Assembly: GCA_020631335.1 (NCBI GenBank)
Contig: JAHDHK010000005.1
Coordinates: 9,131 to 42,062 of the forward strand
Direction: 5' to 3'
DNA length: 32,932 bases
From: Chromatiales bacterium
GTDB taxonomy: Bacteria; Pseudomonadota; Gammaproteobacteria; Granulosicoccales; Granulosicoccaceae
Numbering within the stretch: position 1 is the stretch's first letter; the number at the start of each line of letters is the position of its first letter. A program made the translations under genes and the position numbers. Below the pieces are notes generated by a model. It was not told where the DNA came from, ran no database searches, and saw nothing but the letters and a program-made list of their open reading frames with translations. Below are positions 1 through 9,229 of this stretch, one piece after another.

Positions 1-1
1 A

Positions 2-967
2 GATACATCGATTACGCTTTTCGGCCACCGGCATCAACAGCCTGTGATGATAGGCCCTACCGGCCTGGCGGGCTTGTTTGCCGTCGATGGCGAGCAGCAG
101 GCTGCCCGCGCCGCACAGGCAGCAGGCACAGGTTACTGCTTAAGCCACGGCTCGGTGTGCACAATGGAGCAGCTGGCACAGACCGGAGCATCACCTCGCT
201 GGATGCAGGTGTTTGTATACAAAGACAGAAGCTTTACTGAAGAACATATTTCACGCGCCACAGACGCCGGGTATGACGCTCTGGTGCTTACCATTGACAA
301 CCAACTGGTGGGTGTCCGTGAAAGAGATCTGCGCAACGGGTTTACGATCCCGCCGCGATTCTCTCTCACCGATCTGATTGCCATGGCACCCAGGCTTCCG
401 TGGCTGTGGCGCATGCGAAAACAGCTTGCGGGTATCCGCTTCGGTAATTATGAGCGCTACGAACAGCAGGCCGGACTGGCCAGTATGGCGGCACTGCTTC
501 CGTCACTACTTGATCCCGGTTTGCACTGGGACGACGTTAAAGCGATCAGGCAGCAATGGGGTGGTACCTTGTTGATCAAGGGCATTTTGCACCCGGAGGA
601 TGCCGCTAAGGCCATAGAATATGGAGTCGACGGGATCATTGTGTCTAATCACGGCGGACGACAACTGGATGCCGCCGTCGCTACCGCTGCCGTGTTGCCC
701 AGCATTGCAAAGGCTGTCAACCGGCGCGTACCCGTGTTGTGTGACGGTGGAATTCGACGGGGGCGACACGTGCTGACTGCACTTGCCATGGGTGCCAGCG
801 CCTGTCTGATTGCCCGGCCGCAGCTATGGGGGCTGGCGGTAGCGGGTCAGGCGGGCGTAGAGCATGTGCTGGATATCTACCAGCGCGAGCTCGACCTGGC
901 GATGGGGCTATGTGGTATCGAAAATATTGCCGGTATCTCCGATGAGGTGATTTTCCAACCTGCATAA
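2..967 (+). CDS. FMN-dependent alpha-hydroxy-acid dehydrogenase/oxidase (5' truncated)
   Basis: This gene encodes an enzyme of the L-lactate dehydrogenase / glycolate oxidase family, which oxidises 2-hydroxy acids to 2-oxo acids using FMN. The reading frame is open from base 2, before the first possible start, and those codons fit the family (…LFGH…QPVMIGPTGLAGLF), so the real start lies upstream and roughly 55-60 N-terminal residues are missing. Counting from the GTG at 44, the FMN/catalytic motif SNHGGRQLD is at residues 201-209 (His203, Arg206), the active-site Lys region LLIKGI at 176-181, and the phosphate-binding stretch DGGIRRGRHV near 234-243. It converges on the rhodanese gene. The substrate (lactate, mandelate, glycolate or other) cannot be decided from this part. 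Confidence 0.93.
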   Translation, partial: DTSITLFGHRHQQPVMIGPTGLAGLFAVDGEQQAARAAQAAGTGYCLSHGSVCTMEQLAQTGASPRWMQVFVYKDRSFTEEHISRATDAGYDALVLTIDNQLVGVRERDLRNGFTIPPRFSLTDLIAMAPRLPWLWRMRKQLAGIRFGNYERYEQQAGLASMAALLPSLLDPGLHWDDVKAIRQQWGGTLLIKGILHPEDAAKAIEYGVDGIIVSNHGGRQLDAAVATAAVLPSIAKAVNRRVPVLCDGGIRRGRHVLTALAMGASACLIARPQLWGLAVAGQAGVEHVLDIYQRELDLAMGLCGIENIAGISDEVIFQPA

Positions 968-985
968 AACAGTTAGGCACATCAT

Positions 986-1030
986 CGGGCTCTATAGCCC
1001 GGGTTGCCTGCCTGCTTTGCCATCGCAGGC
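986..1030. terminator. Hairpins between convergent genes
   Basis: CGGGCT-CTAT-AGCCCG (986-1001) is a perfect 6 bp stem with a 4 nt loop. It is followed by GCCTGC (1006-1011) pairing with GCAGGC (1025-1030). Both lie between the stop codons of two convergent genes, so a shared terminator is plausible. There is no clear T-run, so this is structural evidence only. Confidence 0.45.
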
Positions 1031-1050
1031 GTTACTTCAGCGGTTGTTTT

Positions 1051-1443
1051 CTACAGTTGCTGCCATGGCAGGCCTGCATGACGCCAGCCGTTTTTGGCAC
1101 TGCGGTGGTGATCATCATCCAGCTCACCCTCAAATCCGTGTAACACGTTATACACTTGATTAAAGCCGGCTTCTTCTAACGCCAGCCCCGCATCCACCGA
1201 GCGATTGCCACTGCGGCAAATCAGGACCACCGGTCTGTTCACAGAGTGTCCGGCCAGTCTGCGAACCTCGCCGACAAAATGCGGGTTGAGTTCCCAGTCC
1301 GGTCCGTCCTGCCAGGCCACATGCATTGACCCTACCGGATTGCCGACAAAAAAATGTTCAGCATCGCTGCGGCAATCAATGAAAAGCGCGCCGGGGTTTT
1401 CGTCTAGAAAGGCCTGAGCCTGCTTTGGTTTGAGATTCTTCAT
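1051..1443 (-). CDS. Single-domain rhodanese-like protein
   Basis: The 130-residue product is one rhodanese domain, a fold that carries sulfur as a cysteine persulfide. The active-site loop CRSGNRS begins at Cys76 and has the six-residue size typical of sulfurtransferases rather than Cdc25-type phosphatases. The upstream FIDCRSDAEH motif (21-30) and the C-terminal NVLHGFEGELDDD segment are also typical. There is no signal peptide, so it should be cytoplasmic. It is monocistronic and convergent with the hydroxy-acid dehydrogenase gene. The start is the ATG at 1441-1443; no good ribosome binding site is visible before it. The sulfur donor and acceptor are unknown. Confidence 0.9.
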   Translation of the reverse strand: MKNLKPKQAQAFLDENPGALFIDCRSDAEHFFVGNPVGSMHVAWQDGPDWELNPHFVGEVRRLAGHSVNRPVVLICRSGNRSVDAGLALEEAGFNQVYNVLHGFEGELDDDHHRSAKNGWRHAGLPWQQL

Positions 1444-1599
1444 GGCACAATTGTAGTCATTAAAAGGTCGGCTTACAGTAAAACATACTTGTACAAATAC
1501 CTCATTTTGCGTGGAGCACAGACCGGGTAGTGGTAGCTGCCGTGAAACAGGAAAATCCGGTTGCTTGTTCTTTGTTTGTGGCGGGGCGCACGTCAGAAC

Positions 1600-2727
1600 C
1601 TATTGCAGGTAAGGCGAGTCGCTCACCCGGTATGAATTGCCTGATAGTGCAATAGTGCCATTGCCACCGCGATTCCAGGGTTTGCCGGACAGCCAGTTGT
1701 TTCTAATGGTCAGCTGATTAGATTGCCGGTACTCAATGGTGCCCGGGTAGCGGCCATTCAGCCTGACAGTATTGAACTCAACCAGGGTATCGCTGGCACC
1801 GAACAGTTCAATACCGGCGTCCCCCGGCGATGACTGAATAATGGTGTTGTGCAGAATACTGCCGCCAGTGTGTGGCGTACCGATCCCGAAGGCGATATTG
1901 CGAAAGCTGTCTTCTATTGTATTGCCGCTAACGATGGTATTAGTGGCGCCGTTCCATGCAAGGATAGCCGGCGAGCTGATGTATTGCCCGCAATCCTGAT
2001 CAATAATGCAGCCGCTGCCGTCACCGTTAATGTTGTAAATGTAGTTGTCTCTTATGGTCCAGTTAATCGTCGCGTGTAAATCTATAGCACCGTTGTAGTC
2101 ACCTCGTGCCGCCCCGTTGCTGTAGCCGATGGTAGAGCACGCGATCAGACCGTTGCGCGCACCACCCGGATTAACCTTGATATGTTGAGTACCAATATCA
2201 GCAATATTCAGGTTATACAGCTGCAGTCCCTGTTGTGCACCTGACTGTGGATTAACCGCCACCGCGTGGCTGCGAAGATTGCTGATAGAAATATCGGCAA
2301 GGGTCACATCGTTGGCCAGTACCATAAACCCTTCAGAATCGGTGGCGTAACCTGTACCCCGGATGCGGACCCCGGAAGGATTGGCGTTGAGGCTGCGTAT
2401 GGTCACACTGCTTCGAATTCTAACCGCGTAGGTATCGAGTGTGTAATCGCCATCATCCAACAGTATTTCGGTATCTGAAGGTGCGTTTTCAATGGTATTG
2501 ATCCAGTCTGATCGGGGAGTGACGATGATGCTGTTGCCGCGGCTGCGGTAGACAGTTGACTGGTCGTACCGCTCGCAACTGCCAATGAGGGTGTCGTTAA
2601 AGCCTGTCAGATCCGGTGGCTCTCCGTAATCCGGTTCGGCAACGCAGGCGCTGAGCATGATGCACAGGACTGCGAAAACAAACGGGACACGTGCAGCTGT
2701 ATTGGTCGTAAAGGAACGTATGGACAC
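1600..2727 (-). CDS. Secreted lipoprotein with right-handed parallel beta-helix
   Basis: The 375-residue product starts with a lipoprotein signal peptide (hydrophobic stretch about 13-26, lipobox LSAC, Cys28), so it should be anchored to a membrane facing the periplasm or surface. The rest has the low-complexity rhythm of a right-handed parallel beta-helix: short repeated strands rich in Asn, Ile, Val and Gly, such as TIRDNYIYNI, IVSGNTIEDS, ILHNTIIQSS, LVEFNTVRLN and LTIRNNWLSG. Such folds occur in polysaccharide lyases, hydrolases and adhesins. No catalytic set could be assigned, so the substrate is unknown. The apparent start is GTG at 2725-2727. The gene stands alone. Confidence 0.75.
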   Translation of the reverse strand: MSIRSFTTNTAARVPFVFAVLCIMLSACVAEPDYGEPPDLTGFNDTLIGSCERYDQSTVYRSRGNSIIVTPRSDWINTIENAPSDTEILLDDGDYTLDTYAVRIRSSVTIRSLNANPSGVRIRGTGYATDSEGFMVLANDVTLADISISNLRSHAVAVNPQSGAQQGLQLYNLNIADIGTQHIKVNPGGARNGLIACSTIGYSNGAARGDYNGAIDLHATINWTIRDNYIYNINGDGSGCIIDQDCGQYISSPAILAWNGATNTIVSGNTIEDSFRNIAFGIGTPHTGGSILHNTIIQSSPGDAGIELFGASDTLVEFNTVRLNGRYPGTIEYRQSNQLTIRNNWLSGKPWNRGGNGTIALSGNSYRVSDSPYLQ

Positions 2728-3337
2728 TGGATTACCACTGCTGAGCGGGGTGTGTTTGCTGGTGAAAGTGAAAGTTTAGTCTTATCTGTCAAAACCAACA
2801 AAGCTTTGTTTCACAGATTGCCAAGCCTGCTGCTGCTCCTGCCCGGACCTGGAAATAGCGTTTGGCTGATTTGGGTGGGTTTGTTTTCAGGAGGTATATG
2901 GCAGCCGGAAGCAAGCTTAAGAGACAGATTACCCCGTGAGACCGTCGAAAACCTGTTTCGTGCAGCCCATAAGAAGGTGGTCTTTCTGCGCGTAAGGTGC
3001 TCAGATATTCAGCTAAAACTGCTAATAAATAACAATACCTAAAAATCAACGGCTGACGTGTAAGGGAATACCAGTGTCACTTATGTGCAAAACTGTTTAT
3101 GAGTCCCGTTCGTTAATGTGTGTTCAGGTATGCGCTAGAGTGTTGAATCTATGCGAATGTCACCTCTATCGATATTGTATCCGGTGTCATAGGCTGTGGA
3201 AAATTATAGCGCGTTGCTCATAACGCTTTCGGGTGCTTCAACAAATGAGCATACCGGCAGGTGAGCATTGGCATGGGCAATCTTCGAGGCGCGTTGCCAG
3301 CGTGCGAAATATCCAGTTCAACAATCAAGGAAAATAT
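2728..3337. other. Long intergenic region, no supported gene
   Basis: About 610 bases lie between the divergent beta-helix lipoprotein gene and the next plus-strand gene. Short open frames occur on both strands, but they overlap each other and lack ribosome binding sites and recognisable domains. The region should hold two divergent promoters; no convincing -35/-10 pair was identified. Confidence 0.5.
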
Positions 3338-3757
3338 ATGGAACGCAAGAAAAGTAAAAATAAGACACTGATCAGGCTGGGGATCTTTGGTGTAATCTGC
3401 GGTCTTCTATTTGTGATGTTTATGCTGTTACCGAAGGGTTTCAAAGCAGATCTGTCGCTGGTAGGGCAGGGGGCCGTGAGTATCGTGCTTACACATGATA
3501 AGAATCTTGTGAATAGTGTTCAGTTGATGGAATTGCTCAATGAGGTGAGGTCAGATTATGAGCCGGCAGTCGAGTTTCTGGCGGTCGATGTAGTGACGCC
3601 GGTTGGAAAATCGTTTCTTCTCGATCAGCAGGTCGGCGCTGTTCAACTGGTGATATTCGGTCCGGCTGGAGAAAGAATGACGGTGCTGGATTCGCGAGTA
3701 TCGGAAGCTGAATTGCGTTTGGTGCTGGACAAAGCTTTAGTAGCCAACGGCACTTGA
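3338..3757 (+). CDS. Membrane-anchored thioredoxin-fold-like protein lacking CXXC
   Basis: The ATG at 3338 is chosen because AAGGA sits at 3327-3331 in front of it. An in-frame upstream extension to 3233 has no comparable site and a non-membrane-like N-terminus. The 139-residue product has a basic N-terminus (MERKKSKNKT), one transmembrane helix (about 13-30) and a soluble C-terminal domain. Its pattern of VSIVLTH, helix, EFLAVDVVTPVGKSFL, VGAVQLVIFGPAGE and SEAELRLVLDKAL resembles the strand-helix order of thioredoxin-fold proteins. The CXXC pair and the cis-proline usually before strand 4 are both absent, so redox activity is unlikely. The fold assignment is inference; the function is unknown. 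Confidence 0.6.
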   Translation: MERKKSKNKTLIRLGIFGVICGLLFVMFMLLPKGFKADLSLVGQGAVSIVLTHDKNLVNSVQLMELLNEVRSDYEPAVEFLAVDVVTPVGKSFLLDQQVGAVQLVIFGPAGERMTVLDSRVSEAELRLVLDKALVANGT

Positions 3758-4087
3758 AACCGGTCTGAAAGCTTTGGTGGTACTATTTATTATTGCACTA
3801 CAACAGAGTCAATTTGTACCGATATGTAAAGCCGTTTTATGCCCCCGGGTTTTCCTATAAGTGCAACAACTCAATTGAATTGCGATTGCGCACATCACAT
3901 CTGACTATTCGGCAGGCGACATATTTACACTGATTGCAATGCGGATGACCAAAGCCTGATGCGAATTGCTCCAACGGGATAAATAATACAAAGAAATATC
4001 AGCAGATACTCATTGCACATGACTGCCGCACAGATCGAGATAAAGAGGTGATAAACTATCTCATCGTTGGCTTAAGCGTACCGCAAT
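3758..4087. other. Intergenic region, nothing recognised
   Basis: About 330 AT-rich bases separate two genes of the same orientation. No hairpin followed by T residues and no RNA gene was found. The downstream alcohol dehydrogenase probably has its own promoter here. Confidence 0.4.
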
Positions 4088-5131
4088 ATGAAAGCTGCTC
4101 TGCTGGAACAGTTCAACCAGCCTCTTAACATTACGACTACCGCCGATCCGCAACTTCCATCTGATGGTGTGATCGTGAAGGTAAATGTCTGTGGCGTCTG
4201 TCGTTCGGACTGGCATGGATGGAAGGGCACAAACCCGCTTATCGCCCGCCCGCATGTGCCGGGGCATGAATTCGCTGGTGTCGTTGTCGCTACGGGGCCG
4301 GACTGCAAACACATCAACATTGATGATCGAGTGACCGCGCCGGTCATCATGGGCTGCGGCAGTTGTCCGACCTGCCGTGCGGGACAACTCACTATTTGCG
4401 ATACGCAGCATGTTATTGGATTTACCGGGTGGGGCGCATTCGCAGAATATGTGGCAGTACCTTATGCAGACACGAATGTGGTGAAACTGCCACCTGCGCT
4501 GGATGACGATGTCGCCGCTGCCCTTGGATGCCGAACCACCACAGCATTCGCTGCTGTTGTTGACAGGGCGCAGGTCAAAGCCGGTGAATCGCTTGCCGTC
4601 CATGGTTGTGGCGGAGTCGGGCTTTCGGCCGTGGCGATTGGCGCTGCGGTCGGCGCGACGGTCATTGCTGTGGACATCAACAATGAAAAACTACAATTGG
4701 CAAAAACCGCCGGTGCGACTCATGTGATCAATGCGCGGGAAGTGGACGATGTGCCATCCGCCATTCGGGATTTAACCGGCGGTGGTGCCAACGCGTCCGT
4801 CGAAGCCCTGGGTGTGACCGAAACTTTTCAAAACTCGCTGCGCTGCCTGGCAAAGTTCGGCCGGCATGTACAGATCGGCCAGCCACTGGATGAACACGCC
4901 ACACCAATGATACCGCTACTGGAAACAGTCTATTATCGGCAGCTGGCGATACTGGGGTCCCGGGGATTGTCAGCCCACCGCTTTAGCGCGCTGTTTGATT
5001 TAATCGCATCCGGCCGGTTGAACATGCAGCAGTTGTTCGGTAAGCGCATCACTTTGGAGCAGGTCAGTGATGTGTTTTATCAAATGGACAATCATGAAGA
5101 TGTTGGAATTACACTAATCGATACTATTTGA
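4088..5131 (+). CDS. Zinc-dependent alcohol dehydrogenase (MDR superfamily)
   Basis: The 347-residue protein is a full-length medium-chain dehydrogenase that oxidises alcohols or reduces aldehydes/ketones. Catalytic zinc ligands are visible as Cys38 (GVCRSD) and His60-Glu61 (PGHEFAG). The structural zinc site is Cys90, Cys93, Cys96 and Cys104 (GCGSCPTCRAG…TIC). The Rossmann motif GCGGVG lies at 173-178 and the strand ends in AVDINN with Asp196, which favours NAD over NADP. The ATG at 4088 agrees with the family N-terminus (MKAALLEQF). It is a single gene ending just before a repeat element. The natural substrate cannot be deduced. Confidence 0.93.
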   Translation: MKAALLEQFNQPLNITTTADPQLPSDGVIVKVNVCGVCRSDWHGWKGTNPLIARPHVPGHEFAGVVVATGPDCKHINIDDRVTAPVIMGCGSCPTCRAGQLTICDTQHVIGFTGWGAFAEYVAVPYADTNVVKLPPALDDDVAAALGCRTTTAFAAVVDRAQVKAGESLAVHGCGGVGLSAVAIGAAVGATVIAVDINNEKLQLAKTAGATHVINAREVDDVPSAIRDLTGGGANASVEALGVTETFQNSLRCLAKFGRHVQIGQPLDEHATPMIPLLETVYYRQLAILGSRGLSAHRFSALFDLIASGRLNMQQLFGKRITLEQVSDVFYQMDNHEDVGITLIDTI

Positions 5132-5148
5132 TATCTGCGGATTGTGCC

Positions 5149-5337
5149 TGGCAGGCTGATGCAAAACTATTGCGTCAGTTATTGCGTTGGGTCTGAGGGT
5201 GTTGAATTCACCCAGGAACGCAAGCCCGGTCAAAATGCACATTTATTCCCTGTAAACTGCGCTTTTTCGGTTGCCCTTGTACAGCGGTCAGGGGCCTTCC
5301 CTGACCATCGCTCATCACGTTTTTCAACACTCTGCCA
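5149..5337. repeat. Short inverted-repeat (MITE-like) element, copy 1
   Basis: This 189-base non-coding element is related to the sequence at 20282-20450. Its ends are imperfect inverted repeats: 5149-5167 (TGGCAGGCTGATGCAAAAC) and the complement of 5319-5337 (TGGCAGAGTGTTGAAAAAC). The interior shares long stretches with copy 2, including CGGTCAAAA, AACTGCGCT, TTTCGGTTG, GGGGCCTTCCC and CGCTCATCACGTTTTTCAA. A perfect hairpin GGTCAGGG-GCCTT-CCCTGACC lies at 5286-5306. It holds no convincing gene and sits between two convergent genes, a usual site for miniature elements. No target-site duplication was identified. Confidence 0.7.
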
Positions 5338-5344
5338 GCCCGTG

Positions 5345-6322
5345 CTAGGCAAAAAAACAAGCTACCTTGTGACCTGATGTGTTTTCTTCAAGCGGTGGTA
5401 TTTCCTGATGACACCGCGCCTCGGCGCGAGGGCATCTCGAGGCAAAGCGACACGCCGTGGGCAGATTGATCGGGCTTGGCGGATCACCGACCAGTCGCAC
5501 ACGTTCTTGTCTGTTGCGTTTATTGTTGTGTACTGAGGGTACGGCTTCCAGCAGCGCCTTGGTGTAAGGATGCTTCGGGTTTTTAAACAGCGTCACCCGG
5601 TCTGCCTGTTCAACAATCTGCCCGAGATACATCACAGCGATTTCGTCGCATATGTGTTGTACCACGCCTAAGTCGTGAGAAATAAACAGGTAGGTTAAGC
5701 CGAGTTCCTGCTGAAGGTTGGACATCAGATTGAGTATTTGTGCCTGTATCGCAACATCGAGTGCGGATACCGGCTCGTCACAGACGATGAGATCCGGCCG
5801 TGTGGAAAGCGCACGGGCAAGGCCGATGCGCTGGCGCTGTCCACCGGAAAACTGGTGCGGAAACAGATGCTGTTGTTCGGGGCGCAGGCCGACTTGTTCA
5901 AACAATGCGGTGACGGCTTCCGCCCGCTCCGACGGTGTACCGATAGACATCAGATCGAGTGGCTGGCGAACAATCTCACCGGCTCTTTTGCGTGGATCGA
6001 GTGAAGAGTACGGGTCTTGAAAGATAATTTGAAAGCGGCGTCTGGCAGCGCGCAGTGCATCTTTTTCAAGTGCGCTTATTTCTGTATCACCCAGAGTGAC
6101 TGTACCTGCGGTTATATCAACCAGACGCATGATGGCGAGTGCGGTCGTCGTTTTACCGGAACCGCTTTCACCGACAACACCAAATGTTTTACCGGCCGGA
6201 ATGGTAAATGACACACCGTCAACTGCGTGCACCGTGGGTTTTTTGCCGGATAGAATTTTTTTACCGCCGCCAAAATGAACCTTTAAATCCTTGACGATCA
6301 GGTTTTTGCTATTGTCACTCAT
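5345..6322 (-). CDS. Oligopeptide/dipeptide-type ABC transporter ATPase (DppF-like)
   Basis: This is the second ATP-binding subunit of the uptake system encoded upstream. In its 325 residues the Walker A motif GESGSGKT is at 51-58, the Q-loop FQDPYSSLDP near 101-110, the ABC signature FSGGQ at 158-162, Walker B LIVCDE at 178-183 and the switch His at 216. The C-terminal extension with GDPPSPINLP and the cysteine pattern CRFASRCPRAEARC is the hallmark of the oligopeptide subfamily (OppF/DppF). It is the last gene of the operon and overlaps the preceding ATPase gene by 4 nt, which implies translational coupling. Confidence 0.95.
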   Translation of the reverse strand: MSDNSKNLIVKDLKVHFGGGKKILSGKKPTVHAVDGVSFTIPAGKTFGVVGESGSGKTTTALAIMRLVDITAGTVTLGDTEISALEKDALRAARRRFQIIFQDPYSSLDPRKRAGEIVRQPLDLMSIGTPSERAEAVTALFEQVGLRPEQQHLFPHQFSGGQRQRIGLARALSTRPDLIVCDEPVSALDVAIQAQILNLMSNLQQELGLTYLFISHDLGVVQHICDEIAVMYLGQIVEQADRVTLFKNPKHPYTKALLEAVPSVHNNKRNRQERVRLVGDPPSPINLPTACRFASRCPRAEARCHQEIPPLEENTSGHKVACFFA

Positions 6323-7323
6323 CGTTGGTCACTCTCCAGTGCCCAGCAGGCACCGAGTTGTGAAGCGCTTACTTTGATGAGTTCCGGCTTCGCGCCTGTG
6401 CATTGATCAAATGCCTTTTCGCAGCGTGGTTCGAAAGCGCAACCGGCACCAAGGTTGGTCAGCGCTGGCACCATACCGGGAATTTCACGCAGAGCTTCAC
6501 GTTGCAACGGCGGGTCAGGCACCAGGTGCGGTACGCAGGTAATTAAACCCTGTGTGTATGGATGGCATGGTTGAGACAGCACATCGCCTACCGGGCCTTT
6601 TTCAACAATGCTGCCGGCGTACATGACAGCGACATCATCAGCCAGTTCGGCAATCGCGCCCATGTCATGAGTAATCAGCACAATGGCGGTGCCGGTATCC
6701 TGCTGCAGTTCCTGTAGCAGGTCGAAAATCTGTGCCTGCACCGTGGCGTCGAGTGCGGTGGTGGGTTCGTCGGCGATCAGCAGCCTGGGGCGGCACGCAA
6801 GCGCCATGGCGATCATCACCCGCTGGCGCATGCCCCCTGAGAGTTGATGCGGATAGGCTCGAGCACGAATGTCTGGCTCCGGGATATCAACTGCTTTCAG
6901 CATTTCCACAGCACGTGCCATGGCAGCCTGTTTGCCGGCGTTTTCATGCACGCGAACACTTTCGGCTATCTGCTCACCAACGGTAAATACCGGATTGAGT
7001 GATGTCATCGGCTCCTGAAAAATCATACCGATTTCGGTGCCGCGAATTTCGCAAAGGGTTTCTTCATCGAGACCGGTCAGTTCACGGCCATCCAGGCTGA
7101 TTGAACCCGAGGTGATCCTGCCCGGCGGGTTGGGCACCAGCCCCATAATGGACAGGGCAGTCATCGATTTGCCACAACCGGACTCACCGACGATACCAAG
7201 AATTTTACCGGCTGATATATCGAGTGACACATGGTCGAGTACCCGTGCATTACCGGCGCGGGTTTTAAAATCGACGACGAGGTCTTTAACACTCAACAAC
7301 GGCGGTGTTGCATCGGTTGACAT
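6319..7323 (-). CDS. Oligopeptide/dipeptide-type ABC transporter ATPase (DppD-like)
   Basis: The first ATP-binding subunit of the transporter has 334 residues. Walker A is GESGCGKS at 46-53. The Q-loop [10 protein letters not shown], the signature LSGGMRQRV, Walker [13 protein letters not shown] and the H-loop LITHDMG follow in order. The C-terminal oligopeptide-family extension (EIPGMVPAL, then [14 protein letters not shown]) is present. MTSLNPV is characteristic of the DppD/OppD partner as opposed to the DppF partner. It overlaps the permease gene upstream by one base (TGATG) and the DppF-like gene downstream by four, so the ATPases and permease are tightly coupled. Confidence 0.95.
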   Translation of the reverse strand: MSTDATPPLLSVKDLVVDFKTRAGNARVLDHVSLDISAGKILGIVGESGCGKSMTALSIMGLVPNPPGRITSGSISLDGRELTGLDEETLCEIRGTEIGMIFQEPMTSLNPVFTVGEQIAESVRVHENAGKQAAMARAVEMLKAVDIPEPDIRARAYPHQLSGGMRQRVMIAMALACRPRLLIADEPTTALDATVQAQIFDLLQELQQDTGTAIVLITHDMGAIAELADDVAVMYAGSIVEKGPVGDVLSQPCHPYTQGLITCVPHLVPDPPLQREALREIPGMVPALTNLGAGCAFEPRCEKAFDQCTGAKPELIKVSASQLGACWALESDQR

Positions 7324-8219
7324 CAGCGCTGCCTCAGTTTCGGGTTAAGCGCATCGTTTAATCCGTCGCCAATAAGTGATATCGCCAGCACGGTCAAAAA
7401 GATTGCAAAGCCGGGGATGGCAACGGTGAAGCCGGAATCCAGAATGTACGGTCGGTTTGATCCGATCACCTGACCCCAGCTCATAACGTTGGGGTCACTC
7501 AAACCGAGAAAGCTTAATGCTGCTTCAAACAATATCGCGGAACCGACCATTAAATTGGCTTGGACAATAATCGGTGGCAGCGCATTGGGTAGTATGACTT
7601 TGAAAATGAGATACCGGTCGCTGGCACTACCGGAGCGTGCAGCAGCAACGTATTCGAGTTCGCGTATTCGAAGAAACTCGGAGCGGGTCACGCGGGCGAC
7701 AGCGGTCCAGCTGACCACGCCAATGGCAAGCGTTACAGTTAACAGCGACGCACCGAACAATGCGACGATAACCATCGAAAACAACAGCGTGGGCAGTACC
7801 TGAAAAAATTCGGTAAAGCGCATGAGTGCCTCTTCGATGAAGCCACCGTAGTATCCTGCAAATGCACCGACGGTCACGCCGATAATGACCGAAATCAGTG
7901 CGGCAGATAAACCAATCGCCATTGATACCTGTCCACCCACCATCATGGCTGCAAGCATATCTCGACCGAGATAATCAGTGCCCAGTACGAAACCTTCTTC
8001 CATTGGTCTGGAGAAAGGTGCCCAGACCATTTCGAACGGATCTACCTGGTGGTAGTAGGGCCCGATAAACACGAAGGCGATGATTGCGATCAGCAAAATT
8101 AATCCGGCAACCGCTGCATAGTTGCGGAAGAACATACCGGCCATTTCCGCCAGCGGGTGAGAAACCTTGATGTCTTCGGGAAGGGGGGGATTTGCAGATT
8201 TTCGGGTTGAGTCGACCAT
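7323..8219 (-). CDS. Oligopeptide/dipeptide-type ABC transporter permease (DppC-like)
   Basis: The 298-residue inner-membrane permease has a first transmembrane helix near residues 35-52, a periplasmic loop with the family phrase VLGTDYLGRDMLA, and four to five further helices. The cytoplasmic EAA loop, which contacts the ATPase, is EYVAAARSGSASD…ILPNAL. The C-terminal SFLGLSDPNVMSWGQ and ISLIGDGLNDALNPKLR are classic DppC/OppC features. It begins 4 nt after the DppB-like gene and shares a base with the DppD-like gene. Its N-terminus carries an unusually hydrophilic extension before the first helix, as is common for DppC. Confidence 0.95.
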   Translation of the reverse strand: MVDSTRKSANPPLPEDIKVSHPLAEMAGMFFRNYAAVAGLILLIAIIAFVFIGPYYHQVDPFEMVWAPFSRPMEEGFVLGTDYLGRDMLAAMMVGGQVSMAIGLSAALISVIIGVTVGAFAGYYGGFIEEALMRFTEFFQVLPTLLFSMVIVALFGASLLTVTLAIGVVSWTAVARVTRSEFLRIRELEYVAAARSGSASDRYLIFKVILPNALPPIIVQANLMVGSAILFEAALSFLGLSDPNVMSWGQVIGSNRPYILDSGFTVAIPGFAIFLTVLAISLIGDGLNDALNPKLRQR

Positions 8220-8223
8220 GGTC

Positions 8224-9198
8224 TTAACCGGCCTTAATGCGTGGGTCGATCACGCGAAGCGTAATATCGGTAAGTATATTGACCACAATGACCACAAATG
8301 ATGAAAAAAACAAAATACCCATGATGGTCGGGGTGTCCCGTGCGAGGATAGACTGCAGCGCCAGAGTGCCGAGTCCCGGCCAGCTAAACACGGTTTCAAC
8401 AACTACAGCGCCGGACATTACTGCGGAGAACTGCAGACCGGCCACAGTCACGATTGGCCCCAGTGCATTCTTTAGCGCGTGCTTATACAATACCATACGC
8501 TGAGGTAAACCTTTTGCACGCGCGGTTCTAATGTAGTCTGCGCCCAGTACTTCCAGCATTGACGCACGGGCAAGTCTGCTGTAGAGCGCAAGGTAGATAG
8601 AAGCCAGTGTAATCATTGGCAGAAACAAGTGGTGCAGCAGATCGAGTAGTTGTACAAAAAAACCTCCCTCGACAGTGACATCCGTCATACCGCCGACCGG
8701 GAACAGCGGAAAGATAGATACAAATGCAATGATCAGCAGTATGCCGCTCCAGAATACAGGTGCAGCGAACCCGAACAGCGATAAAAAAGTCACCAGTAAA
8801 CTGACGATACCATTGGGCTTTTTCGCAGCCAGCACGCCAAGCAACGTGCCCAGTACAATGGCGAGTATTTGTGATGAAAACACCAGCAGTAGTGTCGCTG
8901 GCAGTTTTTCCAGAATTAATTGCGTGACGGGGGTGTTGTAAAAGTAAGAGAAACCCAGATCCAGACGCGCGACTCCGGACACATACTTCCAGAGTTGTAC
9001 ATAGAAAGGCTGATTCAACCCGTACCGTTCACGAATTTCTTCTATGACCGTGGCATCGGCACCCCCCATGTCTCCGGCGATGGAGTCTGCGATGTCACCG
9101 GGTGCTATCGAGATCAGGGTGAAATTCAGTATGAGCACCCCGATAAGCAGCAAAAGTCCCCAGCCGATGCGCTTGGCGATAGTGTGTGTGAGACTCAT
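8224..9198 (-). CDS. Oligopeptide/dipeptide-type ABC transporter permease (DppB-like)
   Basis: The 324-residue inner-membrane permease has an N-terminal helix (about 11-32) followed by the family motif SIAPGDIAD, a periplasmic region with RYGLNQPFYVQLWKYV, and five more helices. The EAA loop DYIRTARAKGLPQR…KHALKNAL is in the expected place. The ending VVVIVNILTDITLRVIDPRIK is diagnostic of DppB/OppB proteins. It follows the binding-protein gene after 76 nt that hold a strong hairpin, and precedes the DppC-like gene by 4 nt. The ribosome binding site is weak, so its synthesis may be lower than that of the binding protein. Confidence 0.95.
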   Translation of the reverse strand: MSLTHTIAKRIGWGLLLLIGVLILNFTLISIAPGDIADSIAGDMGGADATVIEEIRERYGLNQPFYVQLWKYVSGVARLDLGFSYFYNTPVTQLILEKLPATLLLVFSSQILAIVLGTLLGVLAAKKPNGIVSLLVTFLSLFGFAAPVFWSGILLIIAFVSIFPLFPVGGMTDVTVEGGFFVQLLDLLHHLFLPMITLASIYLALYSRLARASMLEVLGADYIRTARAKGLPQRMVLYKHALKNALGPIVTVAGLQFSAVMSGAVVVETVFSWPGLGTLALQSILARDTPTIMGILFFSSFVVIVVNILTDITLRVIDPRIKAG

Positions 9199-9229
9199 TG
9201 GCAGGGCGTGACCGGTAAATGAGAGAGTG

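Noticed and set aside
2752-3042. Open frame on the plus strand (96 codons) with a hydrophobic stretch
   Set aside because: No ribosome binding site, no domain, and an equally long frame exists on the opposite strand; most likely chance.
4061-4603. Long minus-strand open frame
   Set aside because: It is antisense to the zinc alcohol dehydrogenase, whose catalytic motifs are all intact.
5144-5377. Open frame across the inverted-repeat element
   Set aside because: It lies almost wholly in the repeat and the related copy at 20282-20450 does not keep the frame.
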